This document shows, one piece after another, positions 1 to 8,307 of a stretch of DNA of 64,000 bases; positions within the stretch are counted from its first letter, which is position 1; each line of letters opens with the position of its first letter. The translations under genes were made by a program, and so were the position numbers. Where the stretch lies: NCBI RefSeq assembly GCF_900100315.1, contig NZ_FNFF01000023.1, forward strand, positions 19,509 through 83,508, written 5' to 3'. The DNA is from Streptomyces indicus. GTDB lineage: Bacteria; Actinomycetota; Actinomycetes; Streptomycetales; Streptomycetaceae. A model generated the notes under the pieces. The model was not told where the DNA came from. It worked only from the letters and a program-made list of their open reading frames with translations, and did not search any database.

Positions 1-2
1 TG

Positions 3-1838
3 GACCCGCTGCGCTTCGGTGCGGCCGACCACCCGGACACCAAGCGCGTGCTGCCGGGCGTGGTCGCGGGCATCGGCGGCTACGGCAACTGCCTGGGCCT
101 GCCCAACATCGGCGGCGAGGTCGTCTTCGACTCCTGCTACCAGGGCAACCCGCTGGTCAACGCGCTGTGCGTGGGCGTCATGAAGCACGAGGACATCCAC
201 CTCGCGAAGGCCTCCGGCGCCGGCAACAAGGTCATCCTGTACGGGGCCCGCACGGGCGGCGACGGCATCGGCGGTGTCTCGGTCCTGGCCTCGGAGACCT
301 TCGACTCGACGGGCCCGTCCCGGCGCCCGGCGGTCCAGGTCGGCGACCCCTTCCAGGAGAAGCTGCTCATCGAGTGCACCCTGGAGATCTTCCGCGAGAA
401 CCTCGTGGACGGCATCCAGGACCTCGGCGGCGCGGGCCTGTCCTGCGCGACGAGCGAGCTCGCTTCGGCCGGTTCGGGCGGTATGCGCGTCGAGCTGGAC
501 CGCGTCCATCTGCGCGACGCCACGCTCTCGCCCGAGGAGATCCTCATGAGCGAGTCGCAGGAGCGCATGTGCGCGATCGTCGAGCCCGACAAGGTCGAGC
601 GCTTCCTGGAGATCTGCGAGAAGTGGGACGTCATCGCCACGGTCATCGGTGAGGTCACCGAGGGCTCGCAGCTGGAGATCTTCTGGCACGGCGAGCAGAT
701 CGTGGACGTACCGCCGCGGACCGTCGCCCACGAGGGCCCGGTCTACCACCGGCCGTACGAGCGTCCGTCCTGGCAGGACGCACTCCAGGCCGACGACGCG
801 AACAAGCTGCCGCGCCCGGCCACTTCGGACGAGCTGAAGCAGCAGGTCCTGAAGCTCGTCGCCTCCCCGAACCAGGCCTCCAAGTCCTGGATCACCGACC
901 AGTACGACCGCTTCGTGCAGGGCAACACGATCCTCGCCCAGCCCGAGGACTCCGGCATGGTCCGCATCGACGAGGAGTCCAACCTCGGTGTGGCCGTGGC
1001 GACGGACGGCAACGGCCGGTACGCCAAGCTCGACCCGTACGCGGGCGCGCAGCTGGCGCTCGCCGAGTCGTACCGGAATGTCGCCGCCTCCGGCGCCAAG
1101 CCGCTCGCCATCTCCAACTGCCTCAACTTCGGTTCGCCCGAGGACCCGGCGGTCATGTGGCAGTTCGCCGAGGCCACGCGCGGTCTCGCGGACGGCTGCC
1201 TGGAGCTGGGCACCCCGGTGACCGGCGGCAATGTCTCGCTCTACAACCAGACCGGCGAGACCGCGATCCACCCGACGCCGGTCGTCGCCGTCCTCGGTGT
1301 CATCGACGACGTCACGCGCCGTACGCCGATGGCCTTCTCCGAGGAGGGCCAGCTGCTGTACCTCCTCGGCGAGACCCGCGAGGAGTTCGGCGGTTCGGCC
1401 TGGTCGCAGGTCGTCCACGACCACCTCGGCGGTCTGCCGCCGCAGGTCGACCTGGAGCGCGAGAAGCTGCTCGCCGAGATCCTGATCGCGGGCTCGCGCG
1501 ACGGCATGATCGACGCCGCGCACGACCTGTCGGACGGCGGCCTCATCCAGGCGGTCACCGAGTCCTGCCTGCGCGGCGGCCGCGGTGCGCGCCTGGTCGT
1601 CCCCGACGGCCTGGACGCCTTCACCTTCCTCTTCTCGGAGTCGGCGGGCCGCGCGGTCGTCGCCGTCCCGCGCAGCGAGGAGCTCCGCTTCACCGACATG
1701 TGCGGGGCGCGGGGGCTGCCGGCGGTGCGGATCGGTGTGATCGACGGGGATGCGGTCGAGGTTCAGGGTGAGTTCAGCATTGCGCTGAGCGAGCTGCGCG
1801 AGGCGCACGAGGCGACCATCCCGGGTCTGCTCGCGTAA
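3..1838 (+). CDS. purL: Phosphoribosylformylglycinamidine synthase II (partial, 5' end off window)
   Basis: The product is the large FGAM synthase subunit, which converts FGAR, glutamine-derived ammonia and ATP to FGAM in step 4 of de novo purine synthesis, acting with PurS and PurQ. The frame is already open at base 3 and encodes 611 residues; the usual actinobacterial protein is about 750, so roughly 140 N-terminal residues lie outside the window. Recognisable PurM/PurL-fold segments are GIGGYGNCLGLPN, QDLGGAGLSCATSE, GGNVSLYNQT and AHDLSDGGL. A GC-rich hairpin follows the stop. purF and purM lie about 6.5 kb downstream on the same strand, so this is a dispersed pur cluster rather than one tight operon. 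The family call is very secure. Confidence 0.97.
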   Translation, partial: DPLRFGAADHPDTKRVLPGVVAGIGGYGNCLGLPNIGGEVVFDSCYQGNPLVNALCVGVMKHEDIHLAKASGAGNKVILYGARTGGDGIGGVSVLASETFDSTGPSRRPAVQVGDPFQEKLLIECTLEIFRENLVDGIQDLGGAGLSCATSELASAGSGGMRVELDRVHLRDATLSPEEILMSESQERMCAIVEPDKVERFLEICEKWDVIATVIGEVTEGSQLEIFWHGEQIVDVPPRTVAHEGPVYHRPYERPSWQDALQADDANKLPRPATSDELKQQVLKLVASPNQASKSWITDQYDRFVQGNTILAQPEDSGMVRIDEESNLGVAVATDGNGRYAKLDPYAGAQLALAESYRNVAASGAKPLAISNCLNFGSPEDPAVMWQFAEATRGLADGCLELGTPVTGGNVSLYNQTGETAIHPTPVVAVLGVIDDVTRRTPMAFSEEGQLLYLLGETREEFGGSAWSQVVHDHLGGLPPQVDLEREKLLAEILIAGSRDGMIDAAHDLSDGGLIQAVTESCLRGGRGARLVVPDGLDAFTFLFSESAGRAVVAVPRSEELRFTDMCGARGLPAVRIGVIDGDAVEVQGEFSIALSELREAHEATIPGLLA

Positions 1839-1859
1839 ACGCCTTTCGCCGTACGTCAC

Positions 1860-1895
1860 TTCGGCCCCGTCCAGGGTTCTGGGCGGGGCCGAGGT
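1860..1895 (+). terminator. Terminator hairpin after purL
   Basis: The arms CGGCCCCGTCC (1862-1872) and GGGCGGGGCCG (1881-1891) pair with one wobble and an 8-nt loop. There is no long T run, as is common for Streptomyces terminators. Confidence 0.55.
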
Positions 1896-1904
1896 GTTCC
1901 GGAC

Positions 1905-3236
1905 GTGGGCGGTGGAGCTCTGTTCAGAAAGATGCCGCAGGCCGATACTGCGGCGGTGACGACCCTCTTCGAACCCCTGCCCGCCGACCGGGCCCCCGAG
2001 GCGGCCCCGCTGCGGTCCGATGCCGCCTCCCGCTGGGCGGCCGCTGTGCCGGGCCTGGCCGGAGGCGGGCCGGCCGCACTGCTGCTCGGCGCCGGGATCG
2101 TCGCCGTGTTCGTGGTGCTGGCCGGTTCGGACCCCGCAGCGCCGTTGTGTACGGATGCCGACCCGTGCGGCACCGACTGGCTGGGGTACGCCTTCGTCCC
2201 GCCCCTTCTGCTGGCCCCCTACTGCGTGTGGCGGCTGCCGTGGGCGGCTGCGGTCCTGCTGCCCGTGGTCGGGGCCGCCGGACTGGTCCAGGTGCTGGCC
2301 GACGACATCCTGTTCACCTCCGCGGACCGGATCGGCGTGGGGCTCTTCACCGCTCTGGCGGGTGCGGTCTGGGCCGCCGTCGTGCTGCGGCTCCGGGGCC
2401 GCGCCCGGCAGCGGGCACTGGCGTTGCAGGCAGCGGAAGGCCGGCGTGCCCTCGTACCGAAGGACCTGCCGCGCGACGGACGGGCACGCCGCAGGATCGT
2501 GCTGGGCGGGGTCCTGTGCCTGCTCGGCGGGTTGCTGCTCGGGCAGGGCGCCCTGGCCGAGCAGGAGTCGGCGGACCGCGCGCGCGGTGCGGAACGTCTG
2601 ACGGCACGCGTCCTCGGCCCCGATGGTGACGTCCGGCTCCGCGTGCGGCTGCCGGACGGGACCGAGCGCAGTCTGCCGGCCACGTTCCCCGAGGACTTTC
2701 CGCGCGGCAGCGAGGCCGGTGTGCTGGTCGACGGCGACTGGGCCCGCCTGGTGGCGGAACCCTACGACGCGCTCGGACAGCAGGCAGGCGCCCTCCTCCT
2801 GATCGTCCCGGGACTCGCGCTGACCGCGGGCGGTGTGGTGCTCCATCGCAGGATCCGCGCCCTGCGCTCGGGTCCGCAGCCGGTGCTGCGGGTGCTGGTG
2901 TCGGACGGTGGGCGGGGGCGCCTGCGCGTGGCGACGGAAGAGGAGCCGGAGCGCGCGTTCCTCGTCCTGGTTCCGCTGTCCGGACGGATCGCCGAGGACG
3001 TGGGTGGGCCCGGGACGGACGACGGCCCCGAGGACGACCACGGGCCGTACGGGCATGACGACCACGACGGCGATGACGACCACGACGGCGATGACGGGGA
3101 CGAAGGCGGGAACGACCGCCAGGCGATCCTGTACGGCGAGCTGTACGAAGGCGCCGAACTCGCGCTGCTCCTCGCGGGCGGTGCGGGCGGGGCCCGGCCG
3201 CTCGGTGCCACAGGAGTACGTGTCCACCGGGGGTGA
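1905..3236 (+). CDS. Multi-pass membrane protein with Asp/His-rich C-terminal stretch, unknown function
   Basis: I do not recognise the family. About 443 residues are encoded; the start is uncertain, with ATG 1932 and a later GTG as alternatives. Hydrophobic segments are visible near residues 55-75, 90-115, 125-150 and 198-215, then a soluble loop of about 80 residues rich in charged and Gly residues, another hydrophobic segment near 290-310, and a soluble C-terminal domain. Inside that domain lies a run of about 25 residues made of Asp, His and Gly (HDDHDGDDDHDG core, bases about 3040-3110), which could bind divalent metal. It follows purL on the same strand and the next gene starts 78 nt after its stop. 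Confidence 0.7.
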   Translation: MGGGALFRKMPQADTAAVTTLFEPLPADRAPEAAPLRSDAASRWAAAVPGLAGGGPAALLLGAGIVAVFVVLAGSDPAAPLCTDADPCGTDWLGYAFVPPLLLAPYCVWRLPWAAAVLLPVVGAAGLVQVLADDILFTSADRIGVGLFTALAGAVWAAVVLRLRGRARQRALALQAAEGRRALVPKDLPRDGRARRRIVLGGVLCLLGGLLLGQGALAEQESADRARGAERLTARVLGPDGDVRLRVRLPDGTERSLPATFPEDFPRGSEAGVLVDGDWARLVAEPYDALGQQAGALLLIVPGLALTAGGVVLHRRIRALRSGPQPVLRVLVSDGGRGRLRVATEEEPERAFLVLVPLSGRIAEDVGGPGTDDGPEDDHGPYGHDDHDGDDDHDGDDGDEGGNDRQAILYGELYEGAELALLLAGGAGGARPLGATGVRVHRG

Positions 3237-3314
3237 ACCCACCGTGGCACGCGGCCCGGGCGGGCTCCCGAACGTGCCCGCCACGAGGACACCCGCACGT
3301 CGTAGGCTCGCCCC

Positions 3315-4106
3315 ATGCCGCCCAAACCCCGCCCCCGCACCTACGACCCCGCCAAAACCCGCAAGGCCCTCTTCGCCCAGTTCGCCACAGTCCGAGAGGC
3401 CGTACGCGGCCTGGACGAGGCGCAGTTGGCGCGGGCCACGGATCTGGAGCCCTGGTCCGTGCGCGAGCTCGCCGCGCACATCGGGATGGCGATGAACGCG
3501 GTGGTGCGTGCCCTGGAGGCCGAGGAGCCACGCAAGGCCGAGCTGACGCTCGACCGCTACCCGAGCACCTCCGCGCCGTACGCGGGCGCCATCGCCGAGA
3601 CCGTGCAGACGCTCGCCGAGCAGCACCCCGACCTCGATGCCTGGTACGGCGAGATCGGCGACCGGATCGGCGAGCTGCTCGCGGCCGCGCCCGCCGGGCG
3701 GCTGATCCAGATGCGGACCGGCGCCATGACCCTCGAGGACTTCCTCGTCACGCGCCTGGTCGAACTCGTCGTGCACACCGACGACTTCAACCGCGCGACC
3801 GGACTCGGCCTGCCCATCGACCGCCAGGCCCTGGCCGCCTGCACCCGGATGCTCGCCGACACCCTGGCCGCCAAGGCCCCCGGGGCGTCCACGGAGGTCC
3901 GCATCCCTCCGTACGCCGTGGTGCAGTGCATCGAAGGGCCGCGGCACACCCGTGGCACCCCGCCCAACGTCGTCGAGACCGACCCGCTGACCTGGGTGCG
4001 GCTCGCGACCGGCCGTACGAGCTGGGCCGACGCGGTCGACGCGGCCGCGGTGAGCGCGAGCGGGGAGCGGGCGGATCTGTCGGGGCTGCTGCCGCTGATG
4101 GGCTGA
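3315..4106 (+). CDS. Maleylpyruvate isomerase/sterol-carrier-fold family protein
   Basis: This 263-residue cytosolic protein has an N-terminal DinB/MDMPI-like four-helix bundle (WSVRELAAHIGMAMNAVV, then LVTRLVELVVHTDDFNRATG with the His typical of the metal site) and a C-terminal SCP2-like segment that includes TDPLTWVRLATGR. Members of this actinobacterial group resemble mycothiol-dependent maleylpyruvate isomerase, but the substrate here cannot be read from sequence. ATG 3315 has no Shine-Dalgarno; a -10-like TAGGCT ends 7 nt before it (3303-3308), so a leaderless transcript is plausible. No partner genes of aromatic degradation are nearby. Confidence 0.85.
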   Translation: MPPKPRPRTYDPAKTRKALFAQFATVREAVRGLDEAQLARATDLEPWSVRELAAHIGMAMNAVVRALEAEEPRKAELTLDRYPSTSAPYAGAIAETVQTLAEQHPDLDAWYGEIGDRIGELLAAAPAGRLIQMRTGAMTLEDFLVTRLVELVVHTDDFNRATGLGLPIDRQALAACTRMLADTLAAKAPGASTEVRIPPYAVVQCIEGPRHTRGTPPNVVETDPLTWVRLATGRTSWADAVDAAAVSASGERADLSGLLPLMG

Positions 4107-4210
4107 AGGGGCACGGGCGGACCGCCGGCACGCACCACCACCCCGGCGCCGGCACGCACCACCCCGGAGCCATGAGGGAACCGGCTCCGCACCTCGCCCG
4201 TCACATCTGC

Positions 4211-5038
4211 ATGCGGTACACCCAGCGAGTAACACACAAGGCAGTGATCAGCTCCGCCGCCGCGGTCGCCGCGGTCGGACTGCTCGCCGCCTGCGGCGAC
4301 CAGCAGGCCGGCGGAGGCGGCGGGCAGGGCGCGGGACAGACGTCCGTCGTGCCGGGCCCCGAGCTCACCGGAGTCCAATGGGGCGTCGAGAGCCTGACGG
4401 TCGGCGGCAAGAAGGCCGAACCCCCGCGCGGCGGCGCGTACTTCGAGATCAAGAAGAACGGCGAGGTGCAGGGCACCTTCGGCTGCAACTCCTTCTCCGG
4501 CAAGGTCGATCTCGCGGGCGGCACCCTCAAGGTCGGCTCGCTCGCGCGCACCGAGATGTACTGCGGGGACGACTTCGAGGAGCGCGCGTTCGGCGTCTTC
4601 GAGGGCGAGCTGAAGGCCGAGCAGGCCGGTCAGAAGGTCAAACTGACCGGCGAAGGCGGCGACTTCATCACCCTCGCGAAGGTCGAGCCCGCCCCCCTCA
4701 CCGGCACCGAGTGGCAGGTCACCGCGGTCCTCGAAGGGGACACGGCGGCCTCCCTGCCGAAGGGGGCGAAGGCCCGTCTGACCTTCGGCAAGGACGGCCG
4801 CGTGACCGGCAGCCTCGGCTGCAACCGGGTGAACGCCAAGGCCACCGTGCACGACGACGGCACCCTCACGCTCGGCCCGGCCGGCACCACCCGCAAGATG
4901 TGCCCGGACGACGTGATGAAGACGGAGCGCGCCCTGCTCGGACTCTTCGACGGCAAGTCCGAGTACAAGATCACGCACCGCACGCTGCACCTGACCAAGG
5001 GCGACACCGGCCTGACCGCCACGGCCGGCAAGGGGTAG
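4211..5038 (+). CDS. Lipoprotein with two META domains
   Basis: This is a 275-residue exported lipoprotein. The start ATG 4211 was chosen because it opens a lipoprotein signal: a basic N-region, a hydrophobic stretch and a lipobox LLAAC with the lipidated Cys at residue 28, followed by a Gly-rich linker. Two META (HslJ-like) domains follow, at about residues 50-155 and 158-272. Each opens with LTG(V/T)xW and carries a paired-Cys pattern (FGCNSF with YCGDD; LGCNR with MCPDD), which suggests one disulfide per domain on the outside of the membrane. META domains are linked to stress tolerance in other bacteria; a precise role is not known. The open frame upstream of 4211 overlaps the previous gene and is not considered coding. 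Confidence 0.9.
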   Translation: MRYTQRVTHKAVISSAAAVAAVGLLAACGDQQAGGGGGQGAGQTSVVPGPELTGVQWGVESLTVGGKKAEPPRGGAYFEIKKNGEVQGTFGCNSFSGKVDLAGGTLKVGSLARTEMYCGDDFEERAFGVFEGELKAEQAGQKVKLTGEGGDFITLAKVEPAPLTGTEWQVTAVLEGDTAASLPKGAKARLTFGKDGRVTGSLGCNRVNAKATVHDDGTLTLGPAGTTRKMCPDDVMKTERALLGLFDGKSEYKITHRTLHLTKGDTGLTATAGKG

Positions 5039-5053
5039 GGCGCCGGATCCCCG

Positions 5054-5125
5054 CCCGGCGAGGGGCGCAGGCCGCGACTCCTCACCCGGCGAGGGGTGCA
5101 GGCCACGACTCCTCACCCGGCAAGA
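5054..5125. repeat. 31-bp tandem repeat between convergent genes
   Basis: Two full copies and a third partial copy of a 31-bp unit (starts 5054, 5085, 5116) fill most of the gap between the META lipoprotein stop and the sulfatase stop. The first two copies differ at only two positions. Each copy contains the inverted pattern CCCGGCGAGGGG. This could be terminator-like or neutral slippage. Confidence 0.75.
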
Positions 5126-5159
5126 GGGAGCGGGCCGGCAGCCCTCGACCCGTCAGGAC

Positions 5160-6626
5160 TCAGACGTACGCCAGCAGCTCCCCGTCCGTCCGCTCCCACG
5201 CGGCCCGCAGTTCCCGCACCAACTCGGGCCGCGCGGCGGCCTTGTCGGCCTGCTCCCGTTCGTCGGCTGCGAGATCGAAGAGCTGGTCGCGGCCCGAGGT
5301 GCCGCGGTAGTACTTCCACGGCCCGCGGCGCAGCGCCCGTTCGCCCCGTACGCGCCAGAACAGATCCCGCTCCCCGACCTCCTCACCGCGCGTGAGGTAC
5401 CCGGCGAGCGAGGTCCCGTCCAGCGGATACGCGGGATGCGGGCGCGCGCCGCCCAGTTCGAGCAGCGTCGCCGTCCAGTCCGGGGTGAAGACGGGCAGCC
5501 GGCTCACCTGTCCGCCGTCGATCCGCGCGGGCCAGCGCAGCAGCGCCGGCACGCGGATGCCACCCTCCTGGAGCGAGCCCTTGTTGCCGCTGAGCGGCCA
5601 GTTGTAGGAGAAGCGCTCGCCGCCGTTGTCGGACGCGAAGAAGACGAGGGTGTCGCGCTCCTGCCCCGACTCCTTGAGCGCCCGCAGGACTTCACCGACG
5701 CTGCGGTCCAAGTCCTCCACCATCTCCTTGTACTTGGCGAGCGATCCGCCGTCCGCGTGCCACAGCGCCCGCCGGTCGCCGGCCTTGATCCGCCGTACGA
5801 TCTCGGCGCTCTCCTCCTCGTCCCCATCCGCGATCCAAGGCCAGTGCGGGGTGGTGAAGTTGAGGTTCAGGAGCCAGGGCTGCTCGCCGTGCTCACGCCG
5901 TACGTAGTCGCTCGCCGCCTCCGTCAGGATCCGCGTGTAGTAGCGCAGGTCCTTGTACTCGGCGTCGCCCTCGCGCGCATCGCCGCGGAACAGGTCGTAC
6001 TCGCCGCCGAGGCCCAGCTTCGAGTAGTACTCCAGGGCCCCGCCGAAGTTCCCGAAGAACTCGTCCCAGCCGGACTTGGTGGGGGAGTAGTCCGGCAGAT
6101 AGCCGCAGTGCCACTTGCCGATCAGAGCGGTCGCGTAGCCCGCGTCGCGCAGCAGCGAGGCGAGCGTGGGATGCGTGGGCTCCAGGCCCACCGACTTGTC
6201 CGCGATGGGCTCGGCGAGCCCGCCCTCGGTCCGGCCGGGGTAGCGCCCGGTGTACAGGCTGAACCGGGTCGGCGAGCAGGTCGCGGACCCGCTGTACGCG
6301 TCGGTGAACCGCACGCCCTGGCGCCCGAGCCGGTCCAGGTGGGGGGTGCGGATGTGCGTCGATCCGTACGAGGAGAGGTCGGCCCAGCCGAGGTCGTCGC
6401 CCAGGATGAACAGGATGTTGGGCCGCCGTGAGGCCCGTCCCCGCGCCGCACGGAACGGCCGTTCCGACGGCGCGCCCTCCGCCGCACGCTCCCCGGCGGC
6501 GGCCCGCCCCGCGGCGGACACGCCCAAAGCGCTCGCTCCGACGGCGGCCCCGAGGGTGCGGCGGCTCAACTTGGCTGCGGACAGGGGTGATTGCTGCTCC
6601 TGCGAGCTCACGATGTCTCCAGACAT
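5160..6626 (-). CDS. Tat-exported type I sulfatase
   Basis: This 488-residue sulfatase of the alkaline-phosphatase superfamily hydrolyses sulfate esters. Starting at ATG 6626 gives a twin-arginine signal (SRRTLGA, residues 21-27, then an Ala-rich hydrophobic run), so export by Tat is likely. Metal-site Asp pair: NILFILGDDLGW (70-81). Nucleophile motif: CSPTR, with Cys117 as the formylglycine precursor, so a formylglycine-generating enzyme elsewhere in the genome would be needed. Other landmarks are TGRYPGR, LIGKWHCG and SDNGG. A start 13 codons upstream is possible but adds nothing signal-like. It is transcribed alone, away from its neighbours; the substrate is unknown. Confidence 0.95.
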   Translation of the reverse strand: MSGDIVSSQEQQSPLSAAKLSRRTLGAAVGASALGVSAAGRAAAGERAAEGAPSERPFRAARGRASRRPNILFILGDDLGWADLSSYGSTHIRTPHLDRLGRQGVRFTDAYSGSATCSPTRFSLYTGRYPGRTEGGLAEPIADKSVGLEPTHPTLASLLRDAGYATALIGKWHCGYLPDYSPTKSGWDEFFGNFGGALEYYSKLGLGGEYDLFRGDAREGDAEYKDLRYYTRILTEAASDYVRREHGEQPWLLNLNFTTPHWPWIADGDEEESAEIVRRIKAGDRRALWHADGGSLAKYKEMVEDLDRSVGEVLRALKESGQERDTLVFFASDNGGERFSYNWPLSGNKGSLQEGGIRVPALLRWPARIDGGQVSRLPVFTPDWTATLLELGGARPHPAYPLDGTSLAGYLTRGEEVGERDLFWRVRGERALRRGPWKYYRGTSGRDQLFDLAADEREQADKAAARPELVRELRAAWERTDGELLAYV

Positions 6627-7084
6627 GGCGATACGAGCCCGCCCGGACGCACCGAAGCGGCGCACGGCAGGGCGGGGTCAGCGGGAAGAACGGGGGCAAG
6701 TCCCCGTAAGAGAAGGCGAGTTCAGAAACCCGGACTCAGACACCCGAGTTCAGAACGCCGGATTCAGAAGGCGCTCACGCGCAACAGATCGCGCTCGCGA
6801 CACGGACCAGGTCGACGTGGCGGCGAGCAACGAGCGGGACCGGACGGCCACCGAGAGGCTGCATGACGCAGGAGCGTGTCCGAGTCGCCGCGCACCTGTC
6901 AACGGCTGTCCGGACTGCGGACCCGCCGCAGCGCTCCGGGACGGGCCGGCCCAGAGCATCACGCGCGGCGTCCCCCGTACGTACCCCCAGAAATCGCGAA
7001 GTCACTCTCCGTGCCCTTGGCTCGACTGTGCGTACGTGCGCCATACCGCGCCCCCGTCTGCGCATCCGTCAAGGAGAGAGACGC
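6627..7084. other. Divergent intergenic region with short repeats
   Basis: The 458 bp between the leftward sulfatase and the rightward secreted protein contain no convincing gene. Around 6718-6775 there are four imperfect repeats built on TTCAGAA or CTCAGA followed by CCCGG or CCGGA, possibly a regulator site or slippage. The rightward gene has a good Shine-Dalgarno (GGAGAGA) just before 7085. Confidence 0.5.
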
Positions 7085-8191
7085 ATGAAGCCCCACATAC
7101 CCGCCGCGCTGCTCGCCACGGCTCTCACGGCCACCGCCCTCGCCCTGCCCGCCGCCTCCGCGGCCGCCGAGCCCACCCCGCCCCCGGCCGCCGCGGGCGA
7201 GAAGACCGCCCCCGTCGACGGCGGCATCGTCAAGCTCGACCTCGACGCGAAGCTGCTCGCCGACCTCAAGGCGCAGGGCCTGGTCCTGACGCAGCTCACC
7301 GCCGACTGCCAGGTCCCCAAGGACGAGCAGGGCAAGGAGCTGCTCCAGCTCGCCACCGGCCTCAGCCTCGGTGTGCAGGCCGGCGGCCTCGCGACCGTGG
7401 ACGCCAAGGTCGCCGGCAACCTGGAGCTCGCGAAGACCTGCCTCGGCCTGGTGAACACCAAGGCCAAGACCGCCGTGCTGCTCAAGGACCTCAAGGCCGA
7501 CCTGACGGCCGGCGCGATCGTGGGCACCCTGGCCGACGCGAAGGCCTCGGCCGAGGTGAAGCTCGGCACGTTCACCGCCCCGAAGCTCACCAAGGGCAAC
7601 GTCGACGTCAAGACGAACAGCGTGAAGCTCGACGCGGACGTCAAACTCGACGCCGACATCGCCGCCAAGCTCAACGCCGACCTCGGCGTGAACGTCTTCG
7701 TCGGCGGCTCCCCGCTCCTGAACGTCGACGCCCAGCTCTCGCTGCTCAACGACATCGACCTGCTCGCGGTCCTCGGCCTCAAGCTCGACGCCAACGTCGG
7801 CGCGAAGATCGAGGGCGGCCTGCTCGGCACGGTCGGCGGCGTCCTCGGCGGCCTGCTCGGCGGCGCCCAGCCGCCCGCTTCCCAGCCGCCCGTCTCCCAG
7901 CCGCCCGTCTCCCAGCCGCCGACCCCGACGGCGAGCCCGAGTGTGAGCTCGACCACCGGCCCGGCGGACCGCGGGGCGCACCGCCCCGCCGAGCCGACCC
8001 TCATCTACGAGTCGAGCTACTACAACACCAGCACCATGTACCCGACGATCCCGTCGGTCCAGGACCTCCCCGAGGTCACGGTCCCCGAGGTGCCGGTGCC
8101 CACGGTCTCCGACGTCCCGGAGGTGTCCGAGGTGCCCGAGGTGCCCGACGTGTCCTCGAGCCTGATCCCCTCGGTGGACCCGCAGGACTGA
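7085..8191 (+). CDS. Secreted Pro-rich protein, unknown function
   Basis: This encodes 368 residues. ATG 7085 follows GGAGAGA at good spacing and opens a standard Sec signal (hydrophobic to about residue 20, cleavage near ASAAAEP). The mature N-terminal 230 residues are rich in Leu, Asp, Lys and Ala, with repeated DVKLDAD/AKLNADL-like strands and two Cys (DCQV, KTCLG) that may form one disulfide. A linker near residues 260-280 repeats QPPVS three times, and the tail repeats PEV/PTV (VPEVPVP, SEVPEVPD), a candidate wall-spanning or protein-binding stretch. No LPxTG signal is present. It sits just upstream of purF but is separated from it by a strong terminator. I do not recognise the family. 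Confidence 0.8.
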   Translation: MKPHIPAALLATALTATALALPAASAAAEPTPPPAAAGEKTAPVDGGIVKLDLDAKLLADLKAQGLVLTQLTADCQVPKDEQGKELLQLATGLSLGVQAGGLATVDAKVAGNLELAKTCLGLVNTKAKTAVLLKDLKADLTAGAIVGTLADAKASAEVKLGTFTAPKLTKGNVDVKTNSVKLDADVKLDADIAAKLNADLGVNVFVGGSPLLNVDAQLSLLNDIDLLAVLGLKLDANVGAKIEGGLLGTVGGVLGGLLGGAQPPASQPPVSQPPVSQPPTPTASPSVSSTTGPADRGAHRPAEPTLIYESSYYNTSTMYPTIPSVQDLPEVTVPEVPVPTVSDVPEVSEVPEVPDVSSSLIPSVDPQD

Positions 8192-8200
8192 CCCACTGCC

Positions 8201-8241
8201 GGAAGCCCCTCGAACGTCCCACGTCCGAGGGGCTTCCCGTA
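8201..8241 (+). terminator. Terminator between secreted-protein gene and purF
   Basis: Perfect 12-bp arms GGAAGCCCCTCG (8201-8212) and CGAGGGGCTTCC (8226-8237) lie 10 nt after the stop codon. Confidence 0.85.
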
Positions 8242-8270
8242 CGTTCGTACGAAGATCCAGGGGTACCGCA

Positions 8271-8300
8271 TTCGGAGCATGGGTCGATCTCGCCTACACT
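8271..8300 (+). promoter_or_regulatory. Candidate purF promoter (leaderless)
   Basis: TTCGGA (8271-8276) and TACACT (8295-8300) are separated by 18 nt. The expected transcription start falls at or next to the GTG at 8308, so the mRNA may have no 5' leader. Confidence 0.5.
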
Positions 8301-8307
8301 CGTGGAC

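Noticed and set aside
7868..7925. Tandem repeat that might be a regulatory element
   Set aside because: It is coding DNA for the QPPVS repeats of the secreted protein.
6250..8307. Long N-terminal extension of purF
   Set aside because: It overlaps the sulfatase start and the secreted-protein gene and crosses a strong terminator; PurF family length and the promoter support GTG 8308.
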